Part shown: in pieces, positions 1 to 7,743 of the stretch
How the letters are laid out: each line of letters opens with the position of its first letter
Position numbering within the stretch: position 1 is the first letter of the stretch
Assembly (NCBI GenBank): GCA_018062065.1
Contig: JAGOSX010000002.1
Coordinates: forward strand, 6,523-47,130
Direction: 5' to 3'
DNA: 40,608 nucleotides
DNA from: Minisyncoccota bacterium
GTDB taxonomy: Bacteria; Patescibacteriota; Minisyncoccia; Phycocordibacterales; UBA9973
Notes under the pieces: model-generated
Told to the model about the DNA's origin: nothing
Seen by the model: the letters and a program-made list of their open reading frames with translations, nothing else
Databases searched by the model: none
Made by a program: the position numbers and the translations under genes

Positions 1-570
1 GTTATCGATATGCGTAATATGTACGAAGCCGCAATAGGGCATTTCGAAAATGCAAAACTTATGAATGTTGATACTTTCAGAGAGCAGTTAGCGAAAGTTA
101 CCGACATGTTCAAAGATAAAAAGGATGAAGAAGTACTGCTATATTGTACTGGAGGAATTCGTTGCGAGAAAGCTTCGGCTTGGATGAAGCATAATGGGTT
201 CAAGAATGTGAAGCATATCAAGGGAGGAATTATAGATTATGCTCATCAAGTTAAAGCTAAAGGTTTGCAAAATAAATTCAAAGGTAAAAATTTCGTTTTT
301 GATGAGAGGTTAGGAGAAAGAATAGGGGACGAGATTATTTCGTATTGCCAAGTTTGTGAGAAGACTAAGTGCGACGACTATATGCATTGCAAAAATACTT
401 CTTGTCATGTTTTATTTATTTGTTGTAAAGATTGCGAGACTAAGCTTTCCGGATACTGTAGCAAGATTTGTCATATCTGTGATAAATTCCCAAAGAAAGT
501 TAATCAATTCTTGGTAGGCAAAAGCAAGCAAAATCACGAAAAGCAATTTAAGAAAAATTATAAGCGATAA
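1..570 (+). CDS. trhO: tRNA uridine-34 hydroxylase TrhO (YceA family), 5'-truncated
   Basis: The reading frame is open from the first base (codon GTT), so the window cuts off the N-terminal part of the gene and the ATG at 10 is internal. The visible part begins in the rhodanese domain (VIDMRNMYE) and carries the active-site loop [12 protein letters not shown] with the catalytic cysteine. A Cys-rich C-terminal tail follows, with about fifteen cysteines in CxxC-like groups, as expected for the zinc-binding end of TrhO/YceA. Family members hydroxylate U34 of tRNA to 5-hydroxyuridine without needing oxygen-derived prephenate chemistry. The protein should be cytosolic. The next gene starts 9 bases downstream on the same strand, so the two may be cotranscribed. 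The family assignment is strong; the enzymatic role is taken from the family. Confidence 0.88.
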   Translation, partial: VIDMRNMYEAAIGHFENAKLMNVDTFREQLAKVTDMFKDKKDEEVLLYCTGGIRCEKASAWMKHNGFKNVKHIKGGIIDYAHQVKAKGLQNKFKGKNFVFDERLGERIGDEIISYCQVCEKTKCDDYMHCKNTSCHVLFICCKDCETKLSGYCSKICHICDKFPKKVNQFLVGKSKQNHEKQFKKNYKR

Positions 571-579
571 ATTTTTATT

Positions 580-1446
580 ATGGAAAATATAAACAGAAGA
601 GAATTTATAAAGAAAGTTGGATTAGGTATTGGTGCAACTTTAATTCCTAAAGAATTATCCGCTTTAAAAGAAAATAAAGAATCTTTAAATAAATATACTG
701 AATTTAAACCTACTAGAGAAAAATTTAAAAATGGTGAATTTGTTTATTCTGTTGAATCAGAAGGTTCAAGAGTTGGAGAATTTTGGCCTGTTAAAGGAAT
801 AAATTTAGTTACCAAAGAAACAGATCCTCAAATATTCAGTGGTGATTTATCTGATATTAACACAAATTTGAAAGGCGTAGCTACTGCTCCAGACGGCATG
901 AGCGCTGGTTCGCTAGGTAACTATAAAATGGAAGGTAAAAGTCTCTCTAATGGTAGAGAATGTGGAGATGGAAATATTCCAAACTATGGAATAGTTTTAG
1001 TTAAAAAAGGTTTTGATATAACATTTACTCATAAAAAAGAAATTTTAGACTTTCAAAATTTTTACAATGAAGCGAAAAATAATAAAAATACTTTATTCTT
1101 TTTACCAAGTATTTATCGTAATGGTAATTTTCTAGATTCAAAAAATTTTATAGATAAAATTTTAATTAGAAGAGAAAATCCTAATAATGCTACTCAAATA
1201 GGTGTAATTCTTTTTGACTCACCTATATCAGGTAACGATGCTAGAGAAATAGTTTTAGGGTTGGACAGAAATGATCAACAAGGAAAATCTATTTCAAAAA
1301 CGACTCATATATATGTTTTAGATGGTGGTCCGAATTGGGGAGGTAGTTTAAAAGAAGTTTATAGAGACAATCAAAAAACCCCTGAATTAATAGAAAAAGG
1401 AACAAGGGACCCTGAAGTTGTTACTAATTATTTAGTTTTTTATTAA
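580..1446 (+). CDS. Tat-signal secreted protein, phosphodiester-glycosidase (NAGPA)-like
   Basis: This is a 288-aa protein. Its N-terminus NRREFIKKVGLGIGA fits a twin-arginine signal (RRxFxK followed by a hydrophobic, Gly/Ala-rich stretch), so export by Tat is likely if the host has Tat. The mature part loosely follows the phosphodiester glycosidase layout (alpha-N-acetylglucosamine-1-phosphodiester glycosidase-like). There is a Gly-rich segment around residues 105-130, a middle strand NNATQIGVILFDSPISG, and near the C-terminus YVLDGGPNWGGS, which resembles the LDGGxS motif of that family. The similarity is recognised by eye only. The gene is AT-richer than its neighbours and follows trhO by 9 bases with no promoter visible in the gap. 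A secreted glycan-processing or lipoprotein-like role is inference. Confidence 0.5.
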   Translation: MENINRREFIKKVGLGIGATLIPKELSALKENKESLNKYTEFKPTREKFKNGEFVYSVESEGSRVGEFWPVKGINLVTKETDPQIFSGDLSDINTNLKGVATAPDGMSAGSLGNYKMEGKSLSNGRECGDGNIPNYGIVLVKKGFDITFTHKKEILDFQNFYNEAKNNKNTLFFLPSIYRNGNFLDSKNFIDKILIRRENPNNATQIGVILFDSPISGNDAREIVLGLDRNDQQGKSISKTTHIYVLDGGPNWGGSLKEVYRDNQKTPELIEKGTRDPEVVTNYLVFY

Positions 1447-1480
1447 TTTAAAAACCACTTTCTAGAAAGTGGTTTTTAAA
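1447..1480. terminator. Bidirectional terminator between convergent genes
   Basis: A perfect 34-nt palindrome with an A-rich 5' flank and a T-rich 3' flank. It sits one base before the pheS stop codon and four bases after TAA of the upstream gene. The A/T tails on both sides mean it can terminate transcription in both directions. Confidence 0.85.
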
Positions 1481-1481
1481 T

Positions 1482-2618
1482 TTATCTTACTACTGCGTTG
1501 AATTTTATAGTTGTTTCTTCCTCTACTTTTTTGTGAAGGGTATCTATTTCTTCACTTGTTAGTGTTCTTTCGATTGATCGATAAACAATATGAAAAGCAT
1601 AACTCATTTTATCCGCTCCGAATTTAGCGTCATTTTCGTATTTATCCATAAGACTAATCTCTTCTACTAAATCTCCCGCAAGTTCACGTACTAAGTCGAA
1701 ATAATCATTCGGTACAAAAGTTTTCGGTACGATAAACGATATATCACGAGTTATAGGAGGGAACTTTGAAACCTCTACGAATTTTTGACCTAAATGAAGT
1801 TGCTTGGTTACTCGTTCATCATCACTCCAAAGTAAACGTATATCTGGTAAATCCATACTGATAATAGCGAGTCTTTCAAGTCCGAATCCGAAAGCCCAAT
1901 TACTCCATTCGTTCGGATTAAGTCCCAAGTTTTCAATAATCTTATTAGTCATAATTCCGCAACCGAGTACTTCGATCCATCTTCCACCGATTTCAACTTC
2001 CATCTCGAGTGAAGGATCAGTATAAGGGAAAGTGTCTTTGTTAAAACGGTATTTGATATTTTCTCCGAAAATAGCTTTCGCAATATTTGCTAAAACGTTT
2101 TGCAAATCATCAATCGTAACTTCCTTAACATTTTTAGGTATTAGGAATCCTCCGTCCATTTGATGAAAAACGTTCATATGATTTCTATCGATTTCATCTT
2201 TACGATAAACTTTTCCAAAAGAAAAGAACCCCAAAGTTTCTTTGTTAGCTAATTTCTTTTTGATTTCTTCTTGAGTCAAATAGTAATACCACATCACAGT
2301 AGTATGCGGACGCAATATGTGAGATTTATCTAAGAAATAAGTATCACTCGCTTTGCGTGCAACGTGATCTGGAGCAAAATCATAAAGATCAAAAGTTATT
2401 TCAGTTGTTACTATTTCTGGAGATTTAATAATATCAAAATCTTTAAAATCCTCTATAGCTAAAATACGGTTTACAATTTCTCGTATAGGTGAACCATCTT
2501 TTCTAGATAGGTCATCCATGCTTAAGTATTTCTTCATTCGTAAAGCTTCAGTATCAGTTCTTTGATTAAGATTAGCTAATAATTCTTCTTCATTATTAAG
2601 TTTAATATTGTATTCCAT
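1482..2618 (-). CDS. pheS: Single-chain phenylalanine--tRNA ligase (catalytic alpha domain + FDX-ACB)
   Basis: This class II synthetase charges tRNA-Phe. The catalytic core shows PheS motif 2 (residues 134-156, GKVYRKDEIDRNHMNVFHQ) and motif 3 (about 240-250, FGFGLERLAI). The N-terminal coiled-coil arm of normal bacterial PheS is missing. Residues about 283-378 form a ferredoxin-fold anticodon-binding domain (KFPPITRDISFIV, then the Fdx-ACB ending ...RTLTSEEIDTLHKKVEEE). In bacteria that domain usually sits at the C-terminus of the separate beta subunit PheT. The layout matches monomeric mitochondrial PheRS. No pheT is in the window, and the gene stands alone with its own promoter and terminator. 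At 378 aa it is slightly longer than a normal PheS but carries a different C-terminus. It has no B3/B4 editing domain. Confidence 0.9.
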   Translation of the reverse strand: MEYNIKLNNEEELLANLNQRTDTEALRMKKYLSMDDLSRKDGSPIREIVNRILAIEDFKDFDIIKSPEIVTTEITFDLYDFAPDHVARKASDTYFLDKSHILRPHTTVMWYYYLTQEEIKKKLANKETLGFFSFGKVYRKDEIDRNHMNVFHQMDGGFLIPKNVKEVTIDDLQNVLANIAKAIFGENIKYRFNKDTFPYTDPSLEMEVEIGGRWIEVLGCGIMTNKIIENLGLNPNEWSNWAFGFGLERLAIISMDLPDIRLLWSDDERVTKQLHLGQKFVEVSKFPPITRDISFIVPKTFVPNDYFDLVRELAGDLVEEISLMDKYENDAKFGADKMSYAFHIVYRSIERTLTSEEIDTLHKKVEEETTIKFNAVVR

Positions 2619-2624
2619 CTTTTA

Positions 2625-2653
2625 AATATAATGAAAAATTAAGGAAAAGTAAA
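2625..2653 (-). promoter_or_regulatory. pheS promoter (TTTACT-17-TATATT)
   Basis: On the minus strand a -35 TTTACT (2653-2648) and a -10 TATATT (2630-2625) are 17 bases apart. Only six bases separate the -10 from the ATG, so the mRNA should start at or next to the start codon (leaderless). The first base of the -35 is the last base of the GC-rich palindrome. Confidence 0.75.
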
Positions 2654-2693
2654 CCCCGCACCAAAAAATTCTTCGAATTTTTTGGTGCGGGGT
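2653..2693. repeat. GC-rich perfect inverted repeat between divergent pheS and gyrB
   Basis: The two arms are 19 bp each (2653-2671 and 2675-2693) with a 3-nt TTC loop and no mismatch. The outer 9 bp are GC-rich (accccgcac). It lies between two divergent promoters and touches the pheS -35 box. It lacks a clear T-tract on either side, so it is not an ordinary terminator. It is one of four such palindromes in the window. Confidence 0.85.
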
Positions 2694-2707
2694 AAAGGCT
2701 AATCGAA

Positions 2708-2736
2708 TTGTAGCTTTAGGAAATTTTTGCTATAAT
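2708..2736 (+). promoter_or_regulatory. gyrB promoter (TTGTAG-17-TATAAT)
   Basis: A consensus TATAAT at 2731-2736 lies 17 bases after TTGTAG (2708-2713). The gyrB ATG follows eight bases after the -10 box, which predicts a leaderless transcript. Confidence 0.75.
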
Positions 2737-2744
2737 ATACTAAT

Positions 2745-4829
2745 ATGGCAAAGGAAAAAGAAACTAAAAAGGGTAAAGAAGGTTCTTATGGAGCTGATCA
2801 AATTTCGGTCCTAGAAGGGCTAGAGCCGGTACGTAAGCGTCCAGGAATGTATATTGGTACAACAGGTCCAGACGGACTTCATCATCTAGTTTGGGAAATC
2901 TTTGATAACTCTCGCGATGAGGCTATGGGAGGATATTGTAATGATATTGAAATTACTTTGTTACCCGGTAATACTATCCGCGTAGTTGATAACGGACGTG
3001 GAATTCCAGTTGACGTTCATAGTAAAACTAAAGTTTCTGCACTTGAGACTGTTATGACGACTCTGCATGCCGGAGGTAAATTCGGAGGGGAAGGATCGGG
3101 ATATAAAGTTTCAGGAGGACTTCACGGAGTAGGTGCTTCGGTAGTGAATGCACTTTCTATTTTCTGTAAAGCAGTAGTTCATCGGGACGGAGGAATTCAT
3201 ATGCAAGAATATAGTCAAGGTAAGAAAAAGGGTGCTGTAAAAAAGATAGGAACTTCAAAAGCTCACGGAACTATTATTACTTTTACTCCTGATGAAGAAA
3301 TATTCGGTAAAATAGTTTTTGATTGGAATACTATCGTGAATCATCTCCGTCAGCAAGCTTATCTAGTACGAGGACTTCGTATTTCTATTATTGATGCGCG
3401 TGAGATGGATGCGGATATGCTAGTAAACAGCAAAAGCTCTAAATTTAATTTAGATGAAATAACTTATTTTAGAGAACTAGGTTTTGAAGTTCCTTCTATT
3501 ACTTATTATTTCGAAGGAGGACTTATGTCTCTCGTAAAGTATTACAACAAATTCCAAAAAGCAGTTCAAAATAATATTTTTTATATTGAGAAAGAAGTTG
3601 ATGGAGTTGTAGTTGAGATTGCGTTGCAATACGTTGATGATATCGTAGATCGTATCGTAGCTTTTGCAAACAATATTTATACTCCTCAAGGAGGAACTCA
3701 CGTCACCGGTTTTAAAACTGCTCTAACTCGTACGCTAAATACTTACTGCAAGAAAAATGAAATGATGAAAGAGTCCGAAGGTGGATTTACTGGAGAAGAC
3801 GTACTCGAAGGTTTGACTGCTGTTATATCCGTAAAACTTCCTGAAATTCAATTTGAAGGTCAAACTAAAGCAAAATTAGGAAGTATGGAAGCTCAAGGTG
3901 CTACTGCTACTGTTTTCGGAGAAGCTTTCGCAGCTTTCTTAGAAGAGAATCCAGATGACGCAAAAGTTATAATCAATAAATCCATCCTAGCACTCAAAGC
4001 TCGTAAAGCCGCTAAAGCCGCGAAGGACTCAGTTCTCCGTAAGGGAGCACTCGAAGGTATGACTTTGCCTGGAAAGCTTGCAGATTGCCAAAGTAAAAGT
4101 GCAGAAGAATCTGAAATCTTCATCGTAGAGGGAGACTCTGCGGGAGGTTCAGGCAAGCAAGGTCGCGATCGACGCACTCAAGCAATTTTGCCACTTCGTG
4201 GAAAAATCTTAAACGTAGAACGTGCACGTATCGATAAAATGCTAGCTTCGAAAGAAGTTCGCGCTCTCGTTATCGCTATGGGAACTTCTATTGGGGATAC
4301 TTTTGATATTGAGAAAATTCGTTATCATAAAATAATTATCGCAACTGATGCTGACGTTGACGGAAGTCATATTCGTACTTTGCTCCTTACTTTATTCTAT
4401 CGTTACTTTAGACCTGTGCTTGATGCTGGGTACGTATATATAGCGCAACCTCCACTTTATAAAATTAAAAAAGGTAAAGAAATTTATTATGCTTATTCTG
4501 ATGAAGAGAGAAATAAAATTATCGGTAAAGAAGTAGACCTTGCCGAAATCCAAAACGAAGAAGACGAGGTTCGTGAAGAAGAAACCGAAGAAGAAGTAAA
4601 AGTTAAAGCTGGCAAATTCCACATTCAAAGATATAAAGGTCTCGGAGAAATGAACCCTGAAGAATTGTGGGAAACTACTATGGATCCTAAACGTCGCGTA
4701 CTTAAGAGGGTAGATATAGCTGACGCCGAAGAAGCTAATAAAGTTTTCGATATCCTCATGGGCTCCGAAGTTCCCCCTCGTAAATCTTTCATTCAAAGTA
4801 ACGCAAAACTCGCTGAGATTGATATATAA
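2745..4829 (+). CDS. gyrB: DNA gyrase subunit B
   Basis: ATPase subunit of type IIA topoisomerase, which introduces negative supercoils together with GyrA. The N-terminal GHKL ATPase has EIFDNSRDEA, DNGRGIP, and GGLHGVGASVVNA. The transducer domain follows. The TOPRIM domain has EGDSAGGS, PLRGKILNVE and DADVDGSHIR. The C-terminal tail has RYKGLGEMNPEELWETTMDP. At 694 aa it is the short GyrB type without the long enterobacterial insertion. Residues about 600-625 form a very acidic loop (EEDEVREEETEEEV) between TOPRIM and the tail. The start follows a TATAAT by eight bases. The first twelve residues are a lysine/glutamate-rich extension. ParE is an alternative name for close homologues, but a lone copy is best called gyrB. 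Confidence 0.95.
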   Translation: MAKEKETKKGKEGSYGADQISVLEGLEPVRKRPGMYIGTTGPDGLHHLVWEIFDNSRDEAMGGYCNDIEITLLPGNTIRVVDNGRGIPVDVHSKTKVSALETVMTTLHAGGKFGGEGSGYKVSGGLHGVGASVVNALSIFCKAVVHRDGGIHMQEYSQGKKKGAVKKIGTSKAHGTIITFTPDEEIFGKIVFDWNTIVNHLRQQAYLVRGLRISIIDAREMDADMLVNSKSSKFNLDEITYFRELGFEVPSITYYFEGGLMSLVKYYNKFQKAVQNNIFYIEKEVDGVVVEIALQYVDDIVDRIVAFANNIYTPQGGTHVTGFKTALTRTLNTYCKKNEMMKESEGGFTGEDVLEGLTAVISVKLPEIQFEGQTKAKLGSMEAQGATATVFGEAFAAFLEENPDDAKVIINKSILALKARKAAKAAKDSVLRKGALEGMTLPGKLADCQSKSAEESEIFIVEGDSAGGSGKQGRDRRTQAILPLRGKILNVERARIDKMLASKEVRALVIAMGTSIGDTFDIEKIRYHKIIIATDADVDGSHIRTLLLTLFYRYFRPVLDAGYVYIAQPPLYKIKKGKEIYYAYSDEERNKIIGKEVDLAEIQNEEDEVREEETEEEVKVKAGKFHIQRYKGLGEMNPEELWETTMDPKRRVLKRVDIADAEEANKVFDILMGSEVPPRKSFIQSNAKLAEIDI

Positions 4830-4834
4830 AACTC

Positions 4835-4870
4835 AAACTAAAAACCTCTCATTTGAGAGGTTTTTAGTTT
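4835..4870. terminator. Bidirectional terminator between gyrB and thrS
   Basis: Arms of 16 bp (4835-4850 and 4855-4870) with an ATTT loop. A-tract and T-tract are inside the stem, so it serves both strands. It overlaps the last two bases of the thrS stop codon. Confidence 0.88.
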
Positions 4871-6644
4871 AATTCAAAGTTTTATTTTTGATTTCTTCTT
4901 TTATTTTTAAGATAAAATCTTCAATAGTCATTTCTTTTTTGTCTGTACGACTTTCTATTGTTAAGTTTCCACTTTCGAGTTCTTTATCTCCTAGTACTAT
5001 AACGTAAGGAACTTTTTGAGCTTTAGCTCCATTTATTCTTTTACCTAAAGATTCATCTTCATTTTTTAATTCCACTCTTATACCTTCTTTTTTTAAGGTA
5101 TCGAAAATTTCTTTTGCTTTTTCATTATGATTCTCTCTCACTGGTACTATTGAAACTTGCACAGGGGAAAGCCAGGTAGGGAAAGCCCCAGCGTAGTGTT
5201 CTATCATTACACCCATAAATCTTTCAGTAGAGCCTAAAATTGCACGGTGAATAACCACTGGGCGAACTTTATTACCTTGATTATTCATATATTCTAATTC
5301 AAAACGTTCAGGTAAATTAAAGTCGAGTTGCACAGTAGAAAGTTGCCATTGTCGTCCTATAGCATCTTTAAACATAAAGTCTAATTTTGGTCCATAGAAA
5401 GCAGCCTCATCTTCAGCTTCTTCATATTTCCAACCAGTCTTTTTAACTACGTCACGGAGAGCATTTTCTGCTGTTTCCCAAACTTCGTCAGATCCCAAAT
5501 ACTTACTTTTATTTTTTGAATCTCGAAGGGAAATACGAACATAAAAATCATCTAAACCAAAAGCCCTATAAACTCTTTTTATCATTTCTAATATGAGATT
5601 TATTTCTTCTTTGATTTTTGTAGGCTCACAAAATACATGACAATCATCTTGGGTCAATGCACGTACTCGAGTAAGTCCAGCTAATTCTCCGGATTTTTCA
5701 TAACGATAATTTGTAGTAGTAGAGGTGTAACGCACAGGGAGTTCTTTATAAGAATGAGGCTTGGTTTTATAAAGCATCATAAAGTGAGGACAATTCATAG
5801 GTTTGAGATAATAATTCTCACCATCTACTTCCATTGGAGAATACATAGCATCATATTTGTCTAGGTGTCCAGAAATTTTATATAAGTTTTCTTTTGTTAT
5901 ATGTGGAATCCAGATTGGCTCATATCCTAATTCTTCTTGAACTTCTTGGATATAATTTTCTATTGTTCTACGGAGTAATGCTCCTTTAGGATAAAACAAA
6001 GGTAGGCCAGGTCCTATTTCATCAATAGTAGTAAATAGTTCTAATTCACGCCCTAGTTTCTTATGATCCCTCTTACGAGCTTCTTCTCTTTGATTGATAT
6101 AAGCGTCTAATTCTTCTTTGGTATCAAAAGCAAGGCCGTAAATACGAGTAAGCATTTTATTTTTTTCATCTCCGCGCCAATAAGCTCCCGCTACGCGATC
6201 TAGCTTAAAGGAATCAATATTTATTTCTTTGTTTGGATTTTCAGAATGACCTCCGCGACAAAGATCAGTAAAATCTCCGCAAGTATAAAAAGTAATTTTC
6301 TCCCTGTCCTTCAAAGCTTTAGCGTCGGAGGAACCTTTCTCAACTATTTCATTTATAAGTTCTAGTTTATAAGGATTAGACTTAAAGTATTCGTTCGCTT
6401 CTTCCGGAGTTTTTTCTTTATGAGTAAATTCGCTCCAATTTGGTAAAAGCTTACGCATTTTATTTTCTATTTTTTCTAAATCTTTGTCTCCGATAGGAGT
6501 AGAGAATTCAAAGTCGTAATAAAATCCGTCGTCTATTGCTGGACCGATAGTATTTTTAGTATCAGGGTAGAGTTCTAAAACCGCACTTGCGAGCAGGTGA
6601 GCTAAAGTGTGTCTTTTGTTTTGTAAATTGTCTTTATTTTCCAT
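4869..6644 (-). CDS. thrS: Threonine--tRNA ligase, without the N-terminal TGS domain
   Basis: Charges tRNA-Thr in the cytosol. The protein begins directly at the editing domain (RHTLAHLLASAV, later CRGGH, the metal/proofreading site), so the TGS domain of about 60 residues found in E. coli ThrRS is absent. The class II core has PMNCPHF, NYRYEKSGELAGLTRVRALTQDDCHVFC and VVIHRAILGSTERF. The cysteine and two histidines that normally bind the catalytic zinc are all present. The C-terminal anticodon-binding domain has VPYVIVLGDKELE. Length is 591 aa against about 640 for full-length bacterial enzymes. The start at 6644 is the first ATG after in-frame sequence ends. The gene is convergent with gyrB and divergent from the 6781 gene. 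Confidence 0.95.
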   Translation of the reverse strand: MENKDNLQNKRHTLAHLLASAVLELYPDTKNTIGPAIDDGFYYDFEFSTPIGDKDLEKIENKMRKLLPNWSEFTHKEKTPEEANEYFKSNPYKLELINEIVEKGSSDAKALKDREKITFYTCGDFTDLCRGGHSENPNKEINIDSFKLDRVAGAYWRGDEKNKMLTRIYGLAFDTKEELDAYINQREEARKRDHKKLGRELELFTTIDEIGPGLPLFYPKGALLRRTIENYIQEVQEELGYEPIWIPHITKENLYKISGHLDKYDAMYSPMEVDGENYYLKPMNCPHFMMLYKTKPHSYKELPVRYTSTTTNYRYEKSGELAGLTRVRALTQDDCHVFCEPTKIKEEINLILEMIKRVYRAFGLDDFYVRISLRDSKNKSKYLGSDEVWETAENALRDVVKKTGWKYEEAEDEAAFYGPKLDFMFKDAIGRQWQLSTVQLDFNLPERFELEYMNNQGNKVRPVVIHRAILGSTERFMGVMIEHYAGAFPTWLSPVQVSIVPVRENHNEKAKEIFDTLKKEGIRVELKNEDESLGKRINGAKAQKVPYVIVLGDKELESGNLTIESRTDKKEMTIEDFILKIKEEIKNKTLN

Positions 6645-6686
6645 AATTAAATAAATAATAACAGATTATAAGCTTATTTCATATAC

Positions 6687-6715
6687 TTGACTTTTATAGT
6701 ATTATATGTTAATGT
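6687..6715 (+). promoter_or_regulatory. Possible promoter of the 6781 gene
   Basis: TTGACT (6687-6692) is followed after 17 bases by TAATGT (6710-6715), preceded by TGT as in an extended -10. It would give a 5' leader of nearly 60 nt. A second, weaker pair closer to the gene (TTGAAA at 6746, TAAAAT at 6766, spacer 14) would give an almost leaderless start. The sequence does not decide between them. Confidence 0.4.
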
Positions 6716-6780
6716 ATCTATGATACAAAGTTCTGCAATAGATCTTTGAAAAAAATATTTAATTCTAAAATCTTTAAAAG

Positions 6781-7374
6781 ATGGCCAGAATATACAATGC
6801 TGCTTGTTTAACCAAAGAGCAAGATGGTAAACTTTTTTTTAAAGTTGTTTTTGATACTTCAATAAAAGGTGATAAAGTTCAGATTAAAAATGCTGGGGGA
6901 ATGCAACAACCTCAGGATTTAGAATTTGAAAGCTGGATTGAGATAATAGAATATTTGTTGAGAGAGAATAATTTTTCTCAAGAGCAAATTGAATCTATTA
7001 TTTCTTATGAAACAGAATATCAGGATACCAGAGATCCTGATTTTAGAAACCTTCTTAGAGAAATCTTAGAAGAAATAGGAATTTATATTTTTAGAGCGTC
7101 TAAATTCATAGATAGGCTGATCACTTATGAAAGTGATGGAAAAACAATTAACCAGAAATTCTGGATGGTTTCAGAATATCTCCGATCCTCAGGACTGTCT
7201 ACTAAATCCAAGGATAAGGATGTACTAGGTAGTTCTTGGGTTCAGGTTGTTGAATTATTATCATCAGATGGACCTAACAAAATAGTTAAGAGTCATACTG
7301 ATGTAATTAAAGCCGCTTTTAAATTAAATAGAATTTCTCAGGAAATAAGCATAGAAAGATTAAAAGATTTCTAA
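6781..7374 (+). CDS. Nudix-like protein with a split Nudix box
   Basis: This 197-aa soluble protein is not clearly recognisable overall. Residues 93-101, REILEEIGI, match the second half of the Nudix signature (REUXEEXGU) exactly. The first half (GX5E) is not at its normal spacing: the positions hold Glu and Asp. A Gly-Gly pair at residues 39-40 (KNAGGMQQP) looks like the usual start of the box, about 50 residues too early. The rest (IDRLITYESDG, QKFWMVSEYL) fits a Nudix beta-sheet. My reading is a Nudix fold with an insertion inside the box, which may hydrolyse nucleotide derivatives or be inactive. An in-frame stop two codons upstream fixes the ATG as the first possible start. It is monocistronic, with a terminator after it. 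Confidence 0.6.
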   Translation: MARIYNAACLTKEQDGKLFFKVVFDTSIKGDKVQIKNAGGMQQPQDLEFESWIEIIEYLLRENNFSQEQIESIISYETEYQDTRDPDFRNLLREILEEIGIYIFRASKFIDRLITYESDGKTINQKFWMVSEYLRSSGLSTKSKDKDVLGSSWVQVVELLSSDGPNKIVKSHTDVIKAAFKLNRISQEISIERLKDF

Positions 7375-7400
7375 TTTATTTTATGTTTATATGTATTAAT

Positions 7401-7433
7401 GCCTTTTTATTTTTGTGAATGAAAAGGCTTTTT
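7401..7433 (+). terminator. Terminator after the Nudix-like gene
   Basis: A 7-bp stem GCCTTTT/AAAAGGC with a 14-nt loop, followed by a T-run. The loop is large, so strength is moderate. Confidence 0.65.
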
Positions 7434-7436
7434 ATT

Positions 7437-7465
7437 TTGCAATTTTTATGTGTTTATGTTAATAT
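7437..7465 (+). promoter_or_regulatory. rpmF promoter (TTGCAA-17-TAATAT)
   Basis: TTGCAA (7437-7442), 17 bases, then TAATAT (7460-7465) with an upstream TG (extended -10). The rpmF ATG is nine bases after the -10, which predicts a leader of 0-3 nt. Confidence 0.7.
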
Positions 7466-7474
7466 AAAAGAATT

Positions 7475-7687
7475 ATGGTTATAAGAATGAGACACACAAA
7501 AGGGCATACAGGCAACCGCCGTTCACATCATGCTCTAAAAGGTACTAGATTTACAAAATGTACAAATTGTAATTCTGCTAAATTACCTCATACAGTTTGT
7601 AAAAACTGTGGAGTTTACCGTGGTAAAAAGGTAATTAATCAAGTATCAAAAATAGAAAAAAAGCAAAAAAAAGCTAAGACTAAATAA
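7475..7687 (+). CDS. rpmF: 50S ribosomal protein L32
   Basis: A 70-aa basic protein. It has the L32 core RMRHTKGHTGNRRSHHAL and a zinc ribbon with C29, C32, C42 and C45 (CTNC...CKNC). The tail after residue 55 is Lys/Gln-rich. The ATG at 7475 is supported by the promoter nine bases upstream and by the MVxRMRHT beginning I recall from related Parcubacteria; a start at 7487 is possible. nusB follows after 56 bases with no clear terminator between, so readthrough is likely. Confidence 0.93.
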   Translation: MVIRMRHTKGHTGNRRSHHALKGTRFTKCTNCNSAKLPHTVCKNCGVYRGKKVINQVSKIEKKQKKAKTK

Positions 7688-7743
7688 TTCTTTTTATTAA
7701 GATTTTTATATTTTAACTTTTATAACTTTTAAACCAAAAAGTA

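Noticed and set aside
3893-4177. Open frame on the minus strand inside gyrB
   Set aside because: It lies opposite the TOPRIM coding region and its sequence has no recognisable features; it is a by-product of gyrB codon use.
6716-6725. Small inverted repeat GTATC-TAT-GATAC as an operator upstream of the 6781 gene
   Set aside because: Only 5-bp arms in AT-rich DNA; chance is likely and no regulator is known.
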